From an uncultured Rothia sp. (GTDB lineage: Bacteria; Actinomycetota; Actinomycetes; Actinomycetales; Micrococcaceae), in assembly GCA_946221065.1 (NCBI GenBank), contig CAMIIO010000002.1, positions 62,001 to 126,000 of the forward strand: DNA of 64,000 bases, read 5' to 3'. How positions within the stretch are numbered: position 1 is the stretch's first letter; each line of letters begins with the position of its first letter. Of this stretch, positions 25,796 through 34,423 are shown piece by piece. Under the pieces are notes generated by a model. The model had not been told where the DNA came from. It saw only the letters and a program-made list of their open reading frames with translations, and did not search any database. The position numbers and the translations under genes are program-made.

Positions 25796-25860
25796 ACGTT
25801 GAGGTGTCAAAAATATGCACTTTTCGCGAAGAAAAGTGCATATTTTTGACACCTCAACGT
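25796..25860. repeat. 65-bp perfect palindrome (copy 2 of the 8180 hairpin family)
   Basis: Perfect 30-bp arms (25796-25825 and 25831-25860) surround a 5-base GCGAA loop. The outer arm begins ACGTTGAGGTGTCAAAA, close to the outer arm at 8224-8239 read on the other strand. It lies in the 122-bp gap after the flavin oxidoreductase gene. No U-run follows, so it is not a typical intrinsic terminator. Confidence 0.9.
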
Positions 25861-25876
25861 AGGAAAGAGGGGAGCC

Positions 25877-26971
25877 CTAGCGGCGAGTACGATACGCACG
25901 CGCATACTGCGGCGGGATGTAATCCACCTCGGCCCCCAACTCCGCAGCAGCATGCAGCGGGAACGCATGATCACGCAAAATCTGCCGTCCCACCATCACA
26001 ACATCCGCCTGCCCAGAACTGACAATAAACTCGGCGGTGCGTGGCTCATTAATCATCCCGACGGCGGCGGTAGGAATCTCCGCTTGCTCACGGATCTGCG
26101 TGGCAAGATCCACCTGATAACCGGGAAACACCTTAATCTTTGCCGGGTAGTTACCGCCACCGGAGACATCAATCATGTCTACCCCGTGCTCCTTTAGCCA
26201 GCGCGAAACCTGCACGGTTTCCTCCACCGTAATACCATCCTCGGTCCACTCATTGGCAGACAGGCGGGCAAGCAACGGCATATCCTCGGGCATAACGGCG
26301 CGCATGGCGTCGGCGACCTCAAGAATCATCCGGGCACGATTCTCTAACGAACCGCCGTATTCATCCGTGCGCTCATTAGAAAGCGGCGAAAGGAACTCGG
26401 TCAGCAGATATCCGTGAGCGCCGTGAATCTCAATAAACTCAAAACCGGCCTCCACGGCACGACGCGCGGCATTACCGTATGCCTGCACCAGTTCCGTAAT
26501 CTCCTCGGAAGTCAACGCCCGCGGTTCCTTCAAACCGGGAAACGCGATAGCCGAAGGCCCCACCGTCTCCCAGCCGTCCTCGTCAACGCTGAGCGAACCG
26601 CTCCCATCAGTACCCCACTCGGGGTGAGTCGATGCCTTACGCCCGGCGTGCCCAATCTGAATACCCGCCCGCGCACCGGCGTCCTTAATACCCTGCGCAA
26701 TCGGCTTAAACGCATCGCGTTGCTCGTCATTCCACAATCCCAAACAGTGCGGGCTAATGCGCCCCTCCGGTTCGATATTGGTCATCTCCACCACGATTGC
26801 GCCGGCACCACCGCGGGCAATCGACGCATAATGAACCCTGTGCCACTCATTCGGCACGCCGTCCTTAGCGGTTGCCGAATACTGGCACATGGGGGGAACC
26901 CACAGACGATTGCGCGCCTGCATACCGCGCACGGTAAGGGGTGAAAAAAGCTGAGAAGCCACGAGCATCAT
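25877..26971 (-). CDS. NADH:flavin oxidoreductase, old yellow enzyme family (YqjM/NamA-like)
   Basis: A 364-residue FMN TIM barrel. Visible are VPPMCQYSA with the Cys that tunes the flavin in the YqjM subgroup, IEPEGRISP, IQIGHAGRKA, the paired ligand-binding residues in EIHGAHGYLLTEFLSP, the phosphate site PTAAVGMI, and VMVGRQILRDHAFP. The enzymes reduce activated C=C bonds and help with electrophile stress; the natural substrate here is unknown. It is transcribed toward the 65-bp palindrome. The first residues MMLVASQLFSPLTVRG allow several starts. Confidence 0.9.
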   Translation of the reverse strand: MMLVASQLFSPLTVRGMQARNRLWVPPMCQYSATAKDGVPNEWHRVHYASIARGGAGAIVVEMTNIEPEGRISPHCLGLWNDEQRDAFKPIAQGIKDAGARAGIQIGHAGRKASTHPEWGTDGSGSLSVDEDGWETVGPSAIAFPGLKEPRALTSEEITELVQAYGNAARRAVEAGFEFIEIHGAHGYLLTEFLSPLSNERTDEYGGSLENRARMILEVADAMRAVMPEDMPLLARLSANEWTEDGITVEETVQVSRWLKEHGVDMIDVSGGGNYPAKIKVFPGYQVDLATQIREQAEIPTAAVGMINEPRTAEFIVSSGQADVVMVGRQILRDHAFPLHAAAELGAEVDYIPPQYARAYRTRR

Positions 26972-27044
26972 CCTTTCCTTAGCAGAAAATCTATATCTTC
27001 AACTTACCGGGGTTTACCGGCAGAAAGCGAGTATGTGCGCCGCG

Positions 27045-27494
27045 CTAGCCCAGAAGGAACCGGCGTCCGCTCATCTGACGCGGGGTAATCTCCACAAACT
27101 CAATTTTCTCGGTACGTAACCAGGGGCGAAGCGGTAGCTCTTGCGCCTTCTCCAGCTCGGCGGTATCGGTGAGCAAACGCGCCGTACCAAAAATATTCAC
27201 CGAATACGCCTGGCCACCCTCCGCCTTATCAAACTCGATGGTTACCTTCTCATCCAAAATCAACTGAGTCAGCTTGGAACCGGCGGCAGTGCGGAAATAT
27301 AGTTTTCCCTCGGAGGTCACAATATTTAACGGGGTAATAAATACCTCGCCGTCTTCTACCGTGCCCAAGCGTGCAAAAGTGGTTTGTTCGGCAAGCTCCC
27401 AGCACTGGTCTTCGGTAAGAATCGTGACCACCTGGGAGGGGCGGTTAGGCGTGTTTTCCTGAGCAATATTCATTCGCGGTGTAGTCATGCTCAC
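27045..27494 (-). CDS. Pyridoxamine 5'-phosphate oxidase-like FMN-binding protein (second copy)
   Basis: A 149-residue split-barrel protein with the same pattern as the gene at 20887 (CWELAEQTTFARLGTVEDGEVFITPLNIVTSEGKLYFRTAAGSKLTQLILDEKVTIEFD), so the two are paralogues of the small PNPOx-like family. It is expected to bind FMN or F420; substrate unknown. The promoter region is shared with, and the start lies very close to, the divergent helicase gene. Confidence 0.78.
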   Translation of the reverse strand: MSMTTPRMNIAQENTPNRPSQVVTILTEDQCWELAEQTTFARLGTVEDGEVFITPLNIVTSEGKLYFRTAAGSKLTQLILDEKVTIEFDKAEGGQAYSVNIFGTARLLTDTAELEKAQELPLRPWLRTEKIEFVEITPRQMSGRRFLLG

Positions 27495-27549
27495 ATTATC
27501 TCATTCTTTGCTCCGGGTCCGCTTGAGCCATCAATGCAACAATGGAGAT

Positions 27550-30105
27550 GTGTCTGAACAAAACCCCGCCCTCGCACAACAGCTCGCCGCTCTACCTCAC
27601 AGCGCCCAAGAGCTCATTGGCAAGCTCGGCTACGGCCCACTCCCCGAACAAATCTGCCATGTTCACTCCGTACCCGCCCGCGACGCCGTCACCGCGCCCT
27701 GGCCAGAGTGGGTACACCCCAAAGTTCAAGAGGCCTGGGAAAATCTGGGCGTCCCCGAACCCTACCTACACCAGGTTCAGGCGGCAGATACGGCGCACCA
27801 CTCGGCGCAGAACGGCGGCAAAAACCACGTTATCCTAGCCACCGGAACCGCCTCCGGGAAGTCTCTCGCTTACCTGCTCCCCACATTGGACGCCGTCCAT
27901 CGCGGGGAACTCAACCCTGGGACGGGAATGAACGACGAGCGGGCAACGGTTCTTTACCTCTCTCCCACCAAAGCTCTGGCGGCAGATCAGCTCACCTCCC
28001 TGCGCGTGTTAGGGTTATCCACCGTGCGCGCCGAAACCTACGACGGCGACACCCCCACCAGCGAGCGCCGTTGGATCCGTCAGCACGCCAATGTGATTCT
28101 GTGTAACCCAGACATGTTGCATTTTGGGGTGCTACCCAACCATGCGCAGTGGTCCTCTTTCTCGCGACGGCTGCGCTATGTGGTGGTGGATGAGGCGCAC
28201 AGCTATCGCGGGGTGTTCGGTGCGCACGTGGCGATTTTGTTGCGGCGTTTACGACGGGTGTGCCGGCATTACGGTGCTGCCCCGGTATTTTTTGGTGCCT
28301 CGGCAACCTCGGCGGAACCAGCAGAATCTTTTGCCCGTCTATTGGGTGTTAGTACCGAGCAGGTTCGGGCGATAACGAAAGATACGGCTCCGCACGGTGC
28401 CACGCACACGATTTTGTGGGAGCCGGAGTTTCGTGAACGGGTTTCCGATAGGCTTTCGGCACTACGGAACACGGGTGAATTGGAAGCGGAGCGAAACGCG
28501 CCGCAGCGGAAGTCGGTGATTGAGCAGAGCGCCGAAATGCTGTGTGATTTGGTAGTGGATCGCACGCGCACGATTGTTTTTGTGAAGTCCCGCCGCGGTG
28601 CGGAGGCGGTGGCACAAACCACCACACGATATGTGGATGAGGTGGAGGCGGGACTTTCGCACCGGGTAGCGGCGTATCGTTCGGGGTTTTTGCCGGAGGA
28701 GCGTCGAGAACTTGAACGAAAGCTACGTTCCGGGGAAATGCTCGCGGTGGCTTCGACGTCGGCGCTGGAGCTGGGGATTGATATTGCGGGGCTGGACGCG
28801 GTGATTGTGGCGGGATGGCCGGGTACGCGCGCGTCATTCTTTCAGCAGATAGGGCGGGCGGGCCGGGCGAGGCAGGACGCGCTTTCGGTGTTTGTGGCAA
28901 GCGCGGACCCGCTAGATACGTATCTGGTGCATCATCCGGAGGATATTTTTAGAGTGGTGGAATCCACGGTGTTTGACCCGAGCAACCCGTATGTGCTGGG
29001 CCCGCACCTGTGTGCGGCGGCAGCGGAGCTTCCTTTGCGGGCGGAGGAGGTGCCGCTTTTTGGTTCGATGGCGGGTGCTTTGTTGGATCGGTTGGTGCGG
29101 CAGGGCTATTTGCGACGTCGGGCAACCGGGTGGTTTTGGACGCACCCAGAAAATGCCGCCGATGTGGTGGATCTACGCGGTGGCGGTGGTTCTCCACTGC
29201 AAATTATTGAGGTGGAAACGGGAACCGTAGTGGGAACGATGGACGCTTCCCAGGCGCTACACCAGGGGCATCCGGGAGCGATTTATCTGCACCAGTCCAC
29301 CACGTATTTTGTGGAAGATTTGGACCTGGAGAACCGGGTGGTGGCGGTGTCCCAAGTGAACCCGGATTATTTTACGCAATCGCGAGACTTGACGGAGGTA
29401 AAGGTTCTTGCCGAAGAACGCAGTGAGCGGTGGGGGGCGGTAACGCTACATTTTGGGCAGGTTCGGGTGCGAACCCAGGTGGTTTCTTATCAGCGCAAGT
29501 CTCTGATGAGCCAGGAGAGCCTGGGCGAGGAAATGCTGGATTTGCCGCCGCAAAATTTGATGACGAACGCCGTCTGGCTCACGATTCCGCCCACGGTGCT
29601 CACCGGCGCCGGGGTTACTGAGCCAGATTTTCCGGGGGCGCTACACGCTGCCGAGCACGCCTCAATTGGTTTGCTACCGCTGATTGCCACCTGTGACCGC
29701 TGGGATATCGGCGGGCTTTCGACGGCGCTTCACATGGATACCGACTCCCCCACGATCTTTGTCTACGACGGGCACCAGGGCGGGGCGGGTTTTGCCGAAC
29801 GCGGGTATGACGCGGCCCGGCATTGGCTTCAAGCAACGCTGGGAACCATTCGCGCCTGCGAGTGCGAGTCCGGTTGCCCCTCCTGCGTCCAATCCCCCAA
29901 GTGTGGAAACCGCAACGAACCGTTGGATAAGGACGGCGCGGCACGGCTCCTGGAGGCGCTGCTGGCTCATGCTGGTAACTCAGAGGATAAGGCGGAGGAT
30001 CGGTCTAGAGTTGGAGCGGGCGCAGAAGCCGACGCTGGTGCTGGTTCCAACGCCGGGTCTGGGCCTAGTTTTAGTTCTGTCTCTGCGGAGGGCCGGCGCG
30101 GCTGA
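27550..30105 (+). CDS. DEAH-box helicase with C-terminal DUF1998/cysteine cluster
   Basis: About 851 residues. Helicase motifs are I ATGTASGKSLAYLLP (near residue 100), II VVDEAHSYRG, III GASATSA and VI QQIGRAGRARQ. The C-terminal DUF1998-type region ends in CECESGCPSCVQSPKCGN, a four-cysteine cluster. Relatives include B. subtilis MrfA/YprA, a DNA repair helicase. In actinobacteria this is the helicase of the 'helicase/secretion neighborhood' (M. tuberculosis Rv3649). The start is uncertain: ATG 27487 overlaps the divergent gene, while GTG 27550 gives a more natural N-terminus but has GGAG only two bases upstream. Its 3' end overlaps the convergent TadE-like gene by 35 bases. Confidence 0.9.
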   Translation: MSEQNPALAQQLAALPHSAQELIGKLGYGPLPEQICHVHSVPARDAVTAPWPEWVHPKVQEAWENLGVPEPYLHQVQAADTAHHSAQNGGKNHVILATGTASGKSLAYLLPTLDAVHRGELNPGTGMNDERATVLYLSPTKALAADQLTSLRVLGLSTVRAETYDGDTPTSERRWIRQHANVILCNPDMLHFGVLPNHAQWSSFSRRLRYVVVDEAHSYRGVFGAHVAILLRRLRRVCRHYGAAPVFFGASATSAEPAESFARLLGVSTEQVRAITKDTAPHGATHTILWEPEFRERVSDRLSALRNTGELEAERNAPQRKSVIEQSAEMLCDLVVDRTRTIVFVKSRRGAEAVAQTTTRYVDEVEAGLSHRVAAYRSGFLPEERRELERKLRSGEMLAVASTSALELGIDIAGLDAVIVAGWPGTRASFFQQIGRAGRARQDALSVFVASADPLDTYLVHHPEDIFRVVESTVFDPSNPYVLGPHLCAAAAELPLRAEEVPLFGSMAGALLDRLVRQGYLRRRATGWFWTHPENAADVVDLRGGGGSPLQIIEVETGTVVGTMDASQALHQGHPGAIYLHQSTTYFVEDLDLENRVVAVSQVNPDYFTQSRDLTEVKVLAEERSERWGAVTLHFGQVRVRTQVVSYQRKSLMSQESLGEEMLDLPPQNLMTNAVWLTIPPTVLTGAGVTEPDFPGALHAAEHASIGLLPLIATCDRWDIGGLSTALHMDTDSPTIFVYDGHQGGAGFAERGYDAARHWLQATLGTIRACECESGCPSCVQSPKCGNRNEPLDKDGAARLLEALLAHAGNSEDKAEDRSRVGAGAEADAGAGSNAGSGPSFSSVSAEGRRG

Positions 30106-30520
30106 GCCCCTCCGCAGGCCCTACCACGGCGAGCACACCACGGATTGGCACCTGAACCCGCACATCCACGGTACCCGAATACCCCTGCGGTAGCGCGCAC
30201 CCGATCAGCTCGGCGTCGTTCTCCGAAGCGATCCGGGCAGCAACCACACACGGTTCACCGTCTCTCAGTCCGCGGGCAGTATCGGCGGCGGCCAGGGCAG
30301 CCAGATCAGCGGCGGTGGAGGCGCGGTGTTGCGCTAGCACCGCGCCCATGATTGCCGCAACCGCTACCGCCAGCACCAAAATCACCAGAGCCAGCCCCAG
30401 GGCAAGAATCGTTCCCGAGCCACGCTCCACCTCGTGCGGGGCAGGTTTTCCCCCCACCTGTTTTCTGGCATTACGCGCCCGCATTACCCACTCTTCTAGG
30501 CCCGTCATGGCTCTTCTCAT
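30071..30520 (-). CDS. TadE-like pseudopilin of the helicase/secretion neighborhood (Rv3654c-like)
   Basis: A 149-residue protein. A pre-pilin-like N-terminus, RGSGTILALGLALVILVLAVAVAAIMG, forms a single membrane helix, followed by RASTAADLAALAAADTARG, the hallmark of this TadE-like branch, and a small extracytoplasmic domain with two cysteines (GEPCVVA; IGCALP). ATG 30520 overlaps the stop of the preceding gene (ATGA), showing translational coupling. Last gene of the minus-strand Tad operon. It probably assembles with Flp-type pili or a related secretion machine. Confidence 0.8.
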   Translation of the reverse strand: MRRAMTGLEEWVMRARNARKQVGGKPAPHEVERGSGTILALGLALVILVLAVAVAAIMGAVLAQHRASTAADLAALAAADTARGLRDGEPCVVAARIASENDAELIGCALPQGYSGTVDVRVQVPIRGVLAVVGPAEGLSRAGPPQRQN

Positions 30521-30990
30521 AGCTCTTCTCGCGGCACCGCCGCCTCGGCAACCAGAACCCACCCGGTAGCCTTACCCACAATGCCCGGTGCCTGCCGAGA
30601 GGTACGCACCACAGCAAGATCGCCGCGTTGAGAAACCTCCACGGTAACGGTAGGATCCGCCTGAACACTCACCCTCTGGACGGTTTCGGCAGGTTCCCCA
30701 CGAGTCGCCGCACGGGCACCAACCCGCGCCGACTCCTCCAGCTGTAACTGAGTGACCCCGGTGGCGATACCGCCTAATAGCAACGCCAACAAGGCAATCA
30801 CTGCCGGCAGTGCCACCGCGAACTCGGCGGTCACTGCCCCGCGCTCGCCGTCGTCCATCGCTTCCTCCCTGCACTCCGTTTCCTCAGTCTCTTCGGCGGT
30901 TGCACTAGCTACCACAGCGTGCGAAGGCACCAGGGAGGCAAGCGCCGGAATCCGCCCTGCCCCGGTGCCATTTTTCGGCAAGCCCTTCAT
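30517..30990 (-). CDS. TadE family minor pseudopilin (Rv3655c-like)
   Basis: A 157-residue protein; residues about 50-80 read RGAVTAEFAVALPAVIALLALLLGG, the classic TadE signature, with the Glu five residues after a prepilin-type cleavage site. The extracytoplasmic part is LQLEESARVGARAATRGE onward. The first 48 residues are low in conserved content and the true start may be internal, near MDDGERGAVTAEF. Overlaps the DUF4244 gene by one base (TAATG). Confidence 0.8.
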   Translation of the reverse strand: MKGLPKNGTGAGRIPALASLVPSHAVVASATAEETEETECREEAMDDGERGAVTAEFAVALPAVIALLALLLGGIATGVTQLQLEESARVGARAATRGEPAETVQRVSVQADPTVTVEVSQRGDLAVVRTSRQAPGIVGKATGWVLVAEAAVPREEL

Positions 30991-31253
30991 TAGACGCCTG
31001 TGCTCAGCGCATTTTGCACGATGCCCAGCAGAAGTTGGCGTACCTCGTCAGATTTAAGGATCACCACTAACAATCCGGCGAACCCGACGGCTGCGAGCAT
31101 CACAATGCCGTATTCGGCGGTGGTGGCGCCGGCTTCGGGGTCAGTGGCAATGTCTACGAGTTCGCCGTCGATACCGTGATTCTGCTCGGGTTCGGTGAGC
31201 TCGACTTCGGCGGTAATACAGGGATAAGCGGAAGAGATGTGGTGGTTACGCAT
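30990..31253 (-). CDS. DUF4244 Flp-pilin-like protein (Rv3656c-like)
   Basis: An 87-residue protein. A leader (residues 1-38) precedes DPEAGATTAEYGIVMLAAVGFAGLLVVILKSD, which has the G-x-TAEYG pilin motif and one hydrophobic helix. It is the probable major pilin subunit of the locus. The product is probably cleaved before the helix by a prepilin peptidase, which is not encoded in this window. Confidence 0.82.
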   Translation of the reverse strand: MRNHHISSAYPCITAEVELTEPEQNHGIDGELVDIATDPEAGATTAEYGIVMLAAVGFAGLLVVILKSDEVRQLLLGIVQNALSTGV

Positions 31254-31350
31254 AGGATTGTTCCTTTTCTGTAGGTAGTAATTCTTGGTTGTTTATTGAT
31301 TGCAAAGTGATTGAAGGGAAAGATGATTGAGCTGTCCGTGCCCTTGAGCG

Positions 31351-31911
31351 CTAGAACCCGAGGGCGGGTATCAGCGAGATCAGCACGGGTATCACCCCCA
31401 AACAAATGAAGGCAGGTAGCGAACACAGCCCCAGCGGTAGCACCAGGTTCACCCCGAGCTCGGCGGCGGCTTGTTCGGAGGCTCTAAAACTATGCCGGCG
31501 TTGTCTATCGGCAATCACCGTGAGCAGTTCCGCCGACGGCGCGCCCGCCTGCACTAGCACGCCCAGGCTGTCGCGAAGCTCTTGCAAGGCGCTCGGTAGT
31601 TCCTCCGAGGTCGGGCCCCAGGCTTGTTGCCAGGTGGCGCCGGTGTGAAGCCGGTGGACGACGTCGCGCAGGATGATGGCGTGACCGGGCACGTTGAGTT
31701 CGGCAAGTCGTACTAGGGCACGCTCGATTGATAAACCGGAGCGGAGCATAGTGGCGGTGAGATCTAGATATAGGGCGGCGCTCAGAGTGTTTTCGGCTCG
31801 ATCTTGGGTTCGGCCTTCGGCTCGGTCTGAAATACACCCTGAGATACGCTCGCCGGTGTGCTCTCGGGTAGAATTTCGAGCACACTTCTGCGGGTTTCGA
31901 CCTTGCTTCAT
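31351..31911 (-). CDS. TadC-like inner-membrane platform protein (T2SS F domain)
   Basis: A 186-residue protein. After a polar N-terminus (about 40 residues, no clear match) it holds the type II secretion F domain: LYLDLTATMLRSGLSIERALVRL, LVQAGAPSAELLTVIADRQRR, and C-terminal helices LPLGLCSLPAFICLGVIPVLISLI. It is shorter than a typical TadC, as in the mycobacterial Rv3657c form. The start overlaps the previous stop by ATGA. It pairs with the TadB-like protein to anchor the pilus motor. Confidence 0.82.
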   Translation of the reverse strand: MKQGRNPQKCARNSTREHTGERISGCISDRAEGRTQDRAENTLSAALYLDLTATMLRSGLSIERALVRLAELNVPGHAIILRDVVHRLHTGATWQQAWGPTSEELPSALQELRDSLGVLVQAGAPSAELLTVIADRQRRHSFRASEQAAAELGVNLVLPLGLCSLPAFICLGVIPVLISLIPALGF

Positions 31912-32621
31912 GCGGGATTACCGCCTTCCGCGCGTCGAATTAGCCGGTGAGTCCAGCGTGAGCCACACACCGCCAGACCCACCCCAAGTAGCGTTACGAA
32001 CGCGCCGACAACCGAACCGAACAGTATCCCCAGCGGGTTCGTCCCCATGAGCATTCCCAGCCCTAGCCCGAGCATCGGCAACCAGGAGAGAATCGCCGCG
32101 GTTGCTTTAGGCCCGGACATCGCCGAGTTCCGTGCCTGGTGCAGGTCAATCTCGTTCTCGTAGTAGCGGGCGAGCCGTTCCAGCACCCGGCTTAAGGGCG
32201 CGCCAGTGGTTTCACTGATATACCAACAGCAGGCGAGCTCCCCCGTTTTAGTCGCGGAATAGCCACGACGCACCTCGCTGCTCCGAATCGCCGCTGAGAG
32301 CGGTAGCCCAGCCCGGGCGGCGTCGGCGCACCGTTCTAGGAGCCTGCAAAGGTCTTGACGGGCGGCCTCATGAGCACGTTCTTCCCGTGCCAATTGCGGG
32401 AGCGCCCGTTTAATCAGCGGAAGGTGTGCGGGAGTATGCTCAGCGAAGTCCTCCAGCAACCGCTCAAAAGTACGCTGTGGACTCAGCCCGGCACCGAGTA
32501 AGGCAGAAAGCCGCCAGCTCAGCTCTGGCCAAAGTTTGCGTTCTGCTAAACCGGCAGGAGCGGCGTAAAGCCTGCGCGCACGGAAATTGCTGAGGAAACC
32601 GTTTTCGGTAGTGCTACTCAT
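31908..32621 (-). CDS. TadB-like inner-membrane platform protein (T2SS F domain)
   Basis: A 237-residue protein. Residues about 25-160 form the F domain (WRLSALLGAGLSPQRTFERLL; WYISETTGAPLSRVLERLARYYENEIDLHQARNSAMSGPKATAAIL), followed by two membrane helices. It corresponds to Rv3658c. It overlaps both the ATPase gene upstream and the TadC-like gene downstream by ATGA, so the three proteins are translationally coupled. Together they form the motor and platform of a Flp/Tad-type machine. Confidence 0.85.
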   Translation of the reverse strand: MSSTTENGFLSNFRARRLYAAPAGLAERKLWPELSWRLSALLGAGLSPQRTFERLLEDFAEHTPAHLPLIKRALPQLAREERAHEAARQDLCRLLERCADAARAGLPLSAAIRSSEVRRGYSATKTGELACCWYISETTGAPLSRVLERLARYYENEIDLHQARNSAMSGPKATAAILSWLPMLGLGLGMLMGTNPLGILFGSVVGAFVTLLGVGLAVCGSRWTHRLIRRAEGGNPA

Positions 32622-34201
32622 GGTTGCCCCTCCTGGTTCTGCTCGCTCCAGTCGGCGCGTAGCTCTGCGGGGTTCAGCGTGAGAGAGCTAGTGCGCGGAG
32701 CACTGCTTTGAGCCTGAGAGGGTATGGAATCTTTGCCGGTGGTTCCTACCGTGTCTAATTCTGCTGACTCACGGTGTTCCCTTAGCTCGGCACTCTCCCG
32801 CGCAGCCTGCAGCAGCACTTTCCCGGAGTCCGTCCACACCATCGCGCCCCCGCGCCGGCCCGAGTGCCATACACACAGTGGCTCGGTCACTAGCTTTCCG
32901 CCGCGCAGAGCCAGCTCGGCAATCTCGCTCACAAACCGGCGTCCACCCTCACGCGAAATATGTACCACATACTTCAACGCCGTTGCCGCCTGTAATGCCA
33001 GAGCGTCCTGGCTCAGCTGGGCCATCGCACCCATCGCGTAGAGCCGGGCAGGAACAGCCGACGCCGAATTAGCATGAACCGTGCCACCAGTACCCGAGTG
33101 CCCGGTATTCATAGCGGTGAGCATATCCGCAAGCTCCGCACCACGGCACTCCCCCAGCACTAAGCGGATAGGGCGCATACGCAGAGCCTGCCGAATCAGC
33201 TCATTCAGATTCATCTCCCCGGCACCTTCCGCATTAGCCGCTTTAGACTGTAGGGAAATCACGTGCGGATGATCCGGGACCAGCTCGGCGGCGTCTTCCA
33301 CCGTCACAATGCGCTCGGAAGGCGAACACTCGCTCAATAGCGCGTTGAGTAGCGTGGTTTTTCCGGTGCCGGTTCCTCCGCTAATCAGAAAATTTACCGA
33401 CGATTCCAGCATGTGCCGCAGCACCGCCGCAACATCGTCATCCAGCATGTCCTTGTTCTGTAACTCCGCAAGAGAAGGACGGCGTGCCGGCTGAATACGG
33501 ATGGATAAGATGGTGCCGTTGCGCGATAGCGGCGGGAGCACCGCGTGAATACGTTGCCCGCGATCGTTCTGTACGTCCGCGCACGGGTAGGCGTCATCGA
33601 GTCTGCCACCGGCGCTGTTCACCAGACGGGTTGCGAGCGCCCGGATCTCCGGCTCCGCCGTAAAATGCAGGTTCGCTTTTTGCACTGTACCGGCGGCCTC
33701 ATACCAAATATCCGCCGGGCCGTTGACAAAAATATCGGTTAGCCCGGGAATTTTCAGCAGCGGCTCTAGTTTGCCTAGCCCAAAAAGTTGTGCGTGCAGG
33801 GAATCGACGGCGTCACGGTGCTCATCCTCGGAAAGCTGTAAATCCGCGTCCTCGGCACCCTGGTCAATCAGCCACGAAATATCCGAAGGAGCCACCGGGT
33901 GCTTGGGGAGGGAAGGAATCGCTGAGGCGTTCTCCTCCCCACCCCGTGCAGGAACAGCAGGCGGGTTGGCAGTTAGAGCACAGTTCTGCAATGCTCTAAA
34001 CTGCTCACGAACCGAAGAAGGCTCGGGCACGACCCCGGCAAGAACATCGCGTGCATTTTGAGTACGAACGTCATTCTGCTGCCCAGAATCTGCCGCGGGT
34101 TCGGTGAGGGATTCAGCGTAGTTTTGTTGCGCAAAATATCTGTCTCGCCCTTTACGCATCACCACATCAACGGCGTCTTCTCGTTGTGTTACCGTGCCCA
34201 T
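32618..34201 (-). CDS. TadA/CpaF family secretion ATPase
   Basis: A 527-residue protein. Residues about 130-460 hold the VirB11/CpaF fold: LIDQGAEDADLQLSEDEHRD, VNGPADIWYEA, Walker A ISGGTGTGKTTLLNALL, VTVEDAAEL, ECRGAELADML, and HSGTGGTVHANSASAVPARL. The N-terminal 90 residues and C-terminal 70 residues are low-complexity extensions. It powers pilus assembly or secretion; the M. tuberculosis counterpart is Rv3659c. It is the first gene of the operon in this window; the CpaE-like gene (Rv3660c) usually found upstream is absent. Its promoter region contains the DnaA-box hairpin. Confidence 0.9.
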   Translation of the reverse strand: MGTVTQREDAVDVVMRKGRDRYFAQQNYAESLTEPAADSGQQNDVRTQNARDVLAGVVPEPSSVREQFRALQNCALTANPPAVPARGGEENASAIPSLPKHPVAPSDISWLIDQGAEDADLQLSEDEHRDAVDSLHAQLFGLGKLEPLLKIPGLTDIFVNGPADIWYEAAGTVQKANLHFTAEPEIRALATRLVNSAGGRLDDAYPCADVQNDRGQRIHAVLPPLSRNGTILSIRIQPARRPSLAELQNKDMLDDDVAAVLRHMLESSVNFLISGGTGTGKTTLLNALLSECSPSERIVTVEDAAELVPDHPHVISLQSKAANAEGAGEMNLNELIRQALRMRPIRLVLGECRGAELADMLTAMNTGHSGTGGTVHANSASAVPARLYAMGAMAQLSQDALALQAATALKYVVHISREGGRRFVSEIAELALRGGKLVTEPLCVWHSGRRGGAMVWTDSGKVLLQAARESAELREHRESAELDTVGTTGKDSIPSQAQSSAPRTSSLTLNPAELRADWSEQNQEGQP

Positions 34202-34280
34202 GGCTACCCTCCCTTGCTGTGCTTGCTGAACGACTCCATTCCACCTAAGAAAGCCTCACAATGCGAGGGAAAATCAAAAT

Positions 34281-34338
34281 CTGTGGATAACTTTGATCCA
34301 AAAACCGCGAGATTCCGCGGTATAAAAGTTATCCACAG
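34281..34338. promoter_or_regulatory. Inverted pair of consensus DnaA boxes in a long hairpin
   Basis: TGTGGATAA (34282-34290) and TTATCCACA (34329-34337) are both perfect DnaA boxes in opposite orientation; the arms extend to CTGTGGATAACTTT/AAAGTTATCCACAG. An inner dyad, ACCGCG/CGCGGT, lies between them. The site sits between the divergent Tad ATPase and AhpD-like genes. Confidence 0.6.
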
Positions 34339-34423
34339 GTGAGTGGTTGGGCGTATTATCGTCTCTGCAAGGACATCCTGCCCGCACCGGCGTCCGTCGG
34401 CAAATATCACAAGGAGGCGCCCT

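Noticed and set aside
34281..34338. Replication origin
   Set aside because: Only two DnaA boxes, no AT-rich unwinding region, and no dnaA, dnaN or gyrase genes around.
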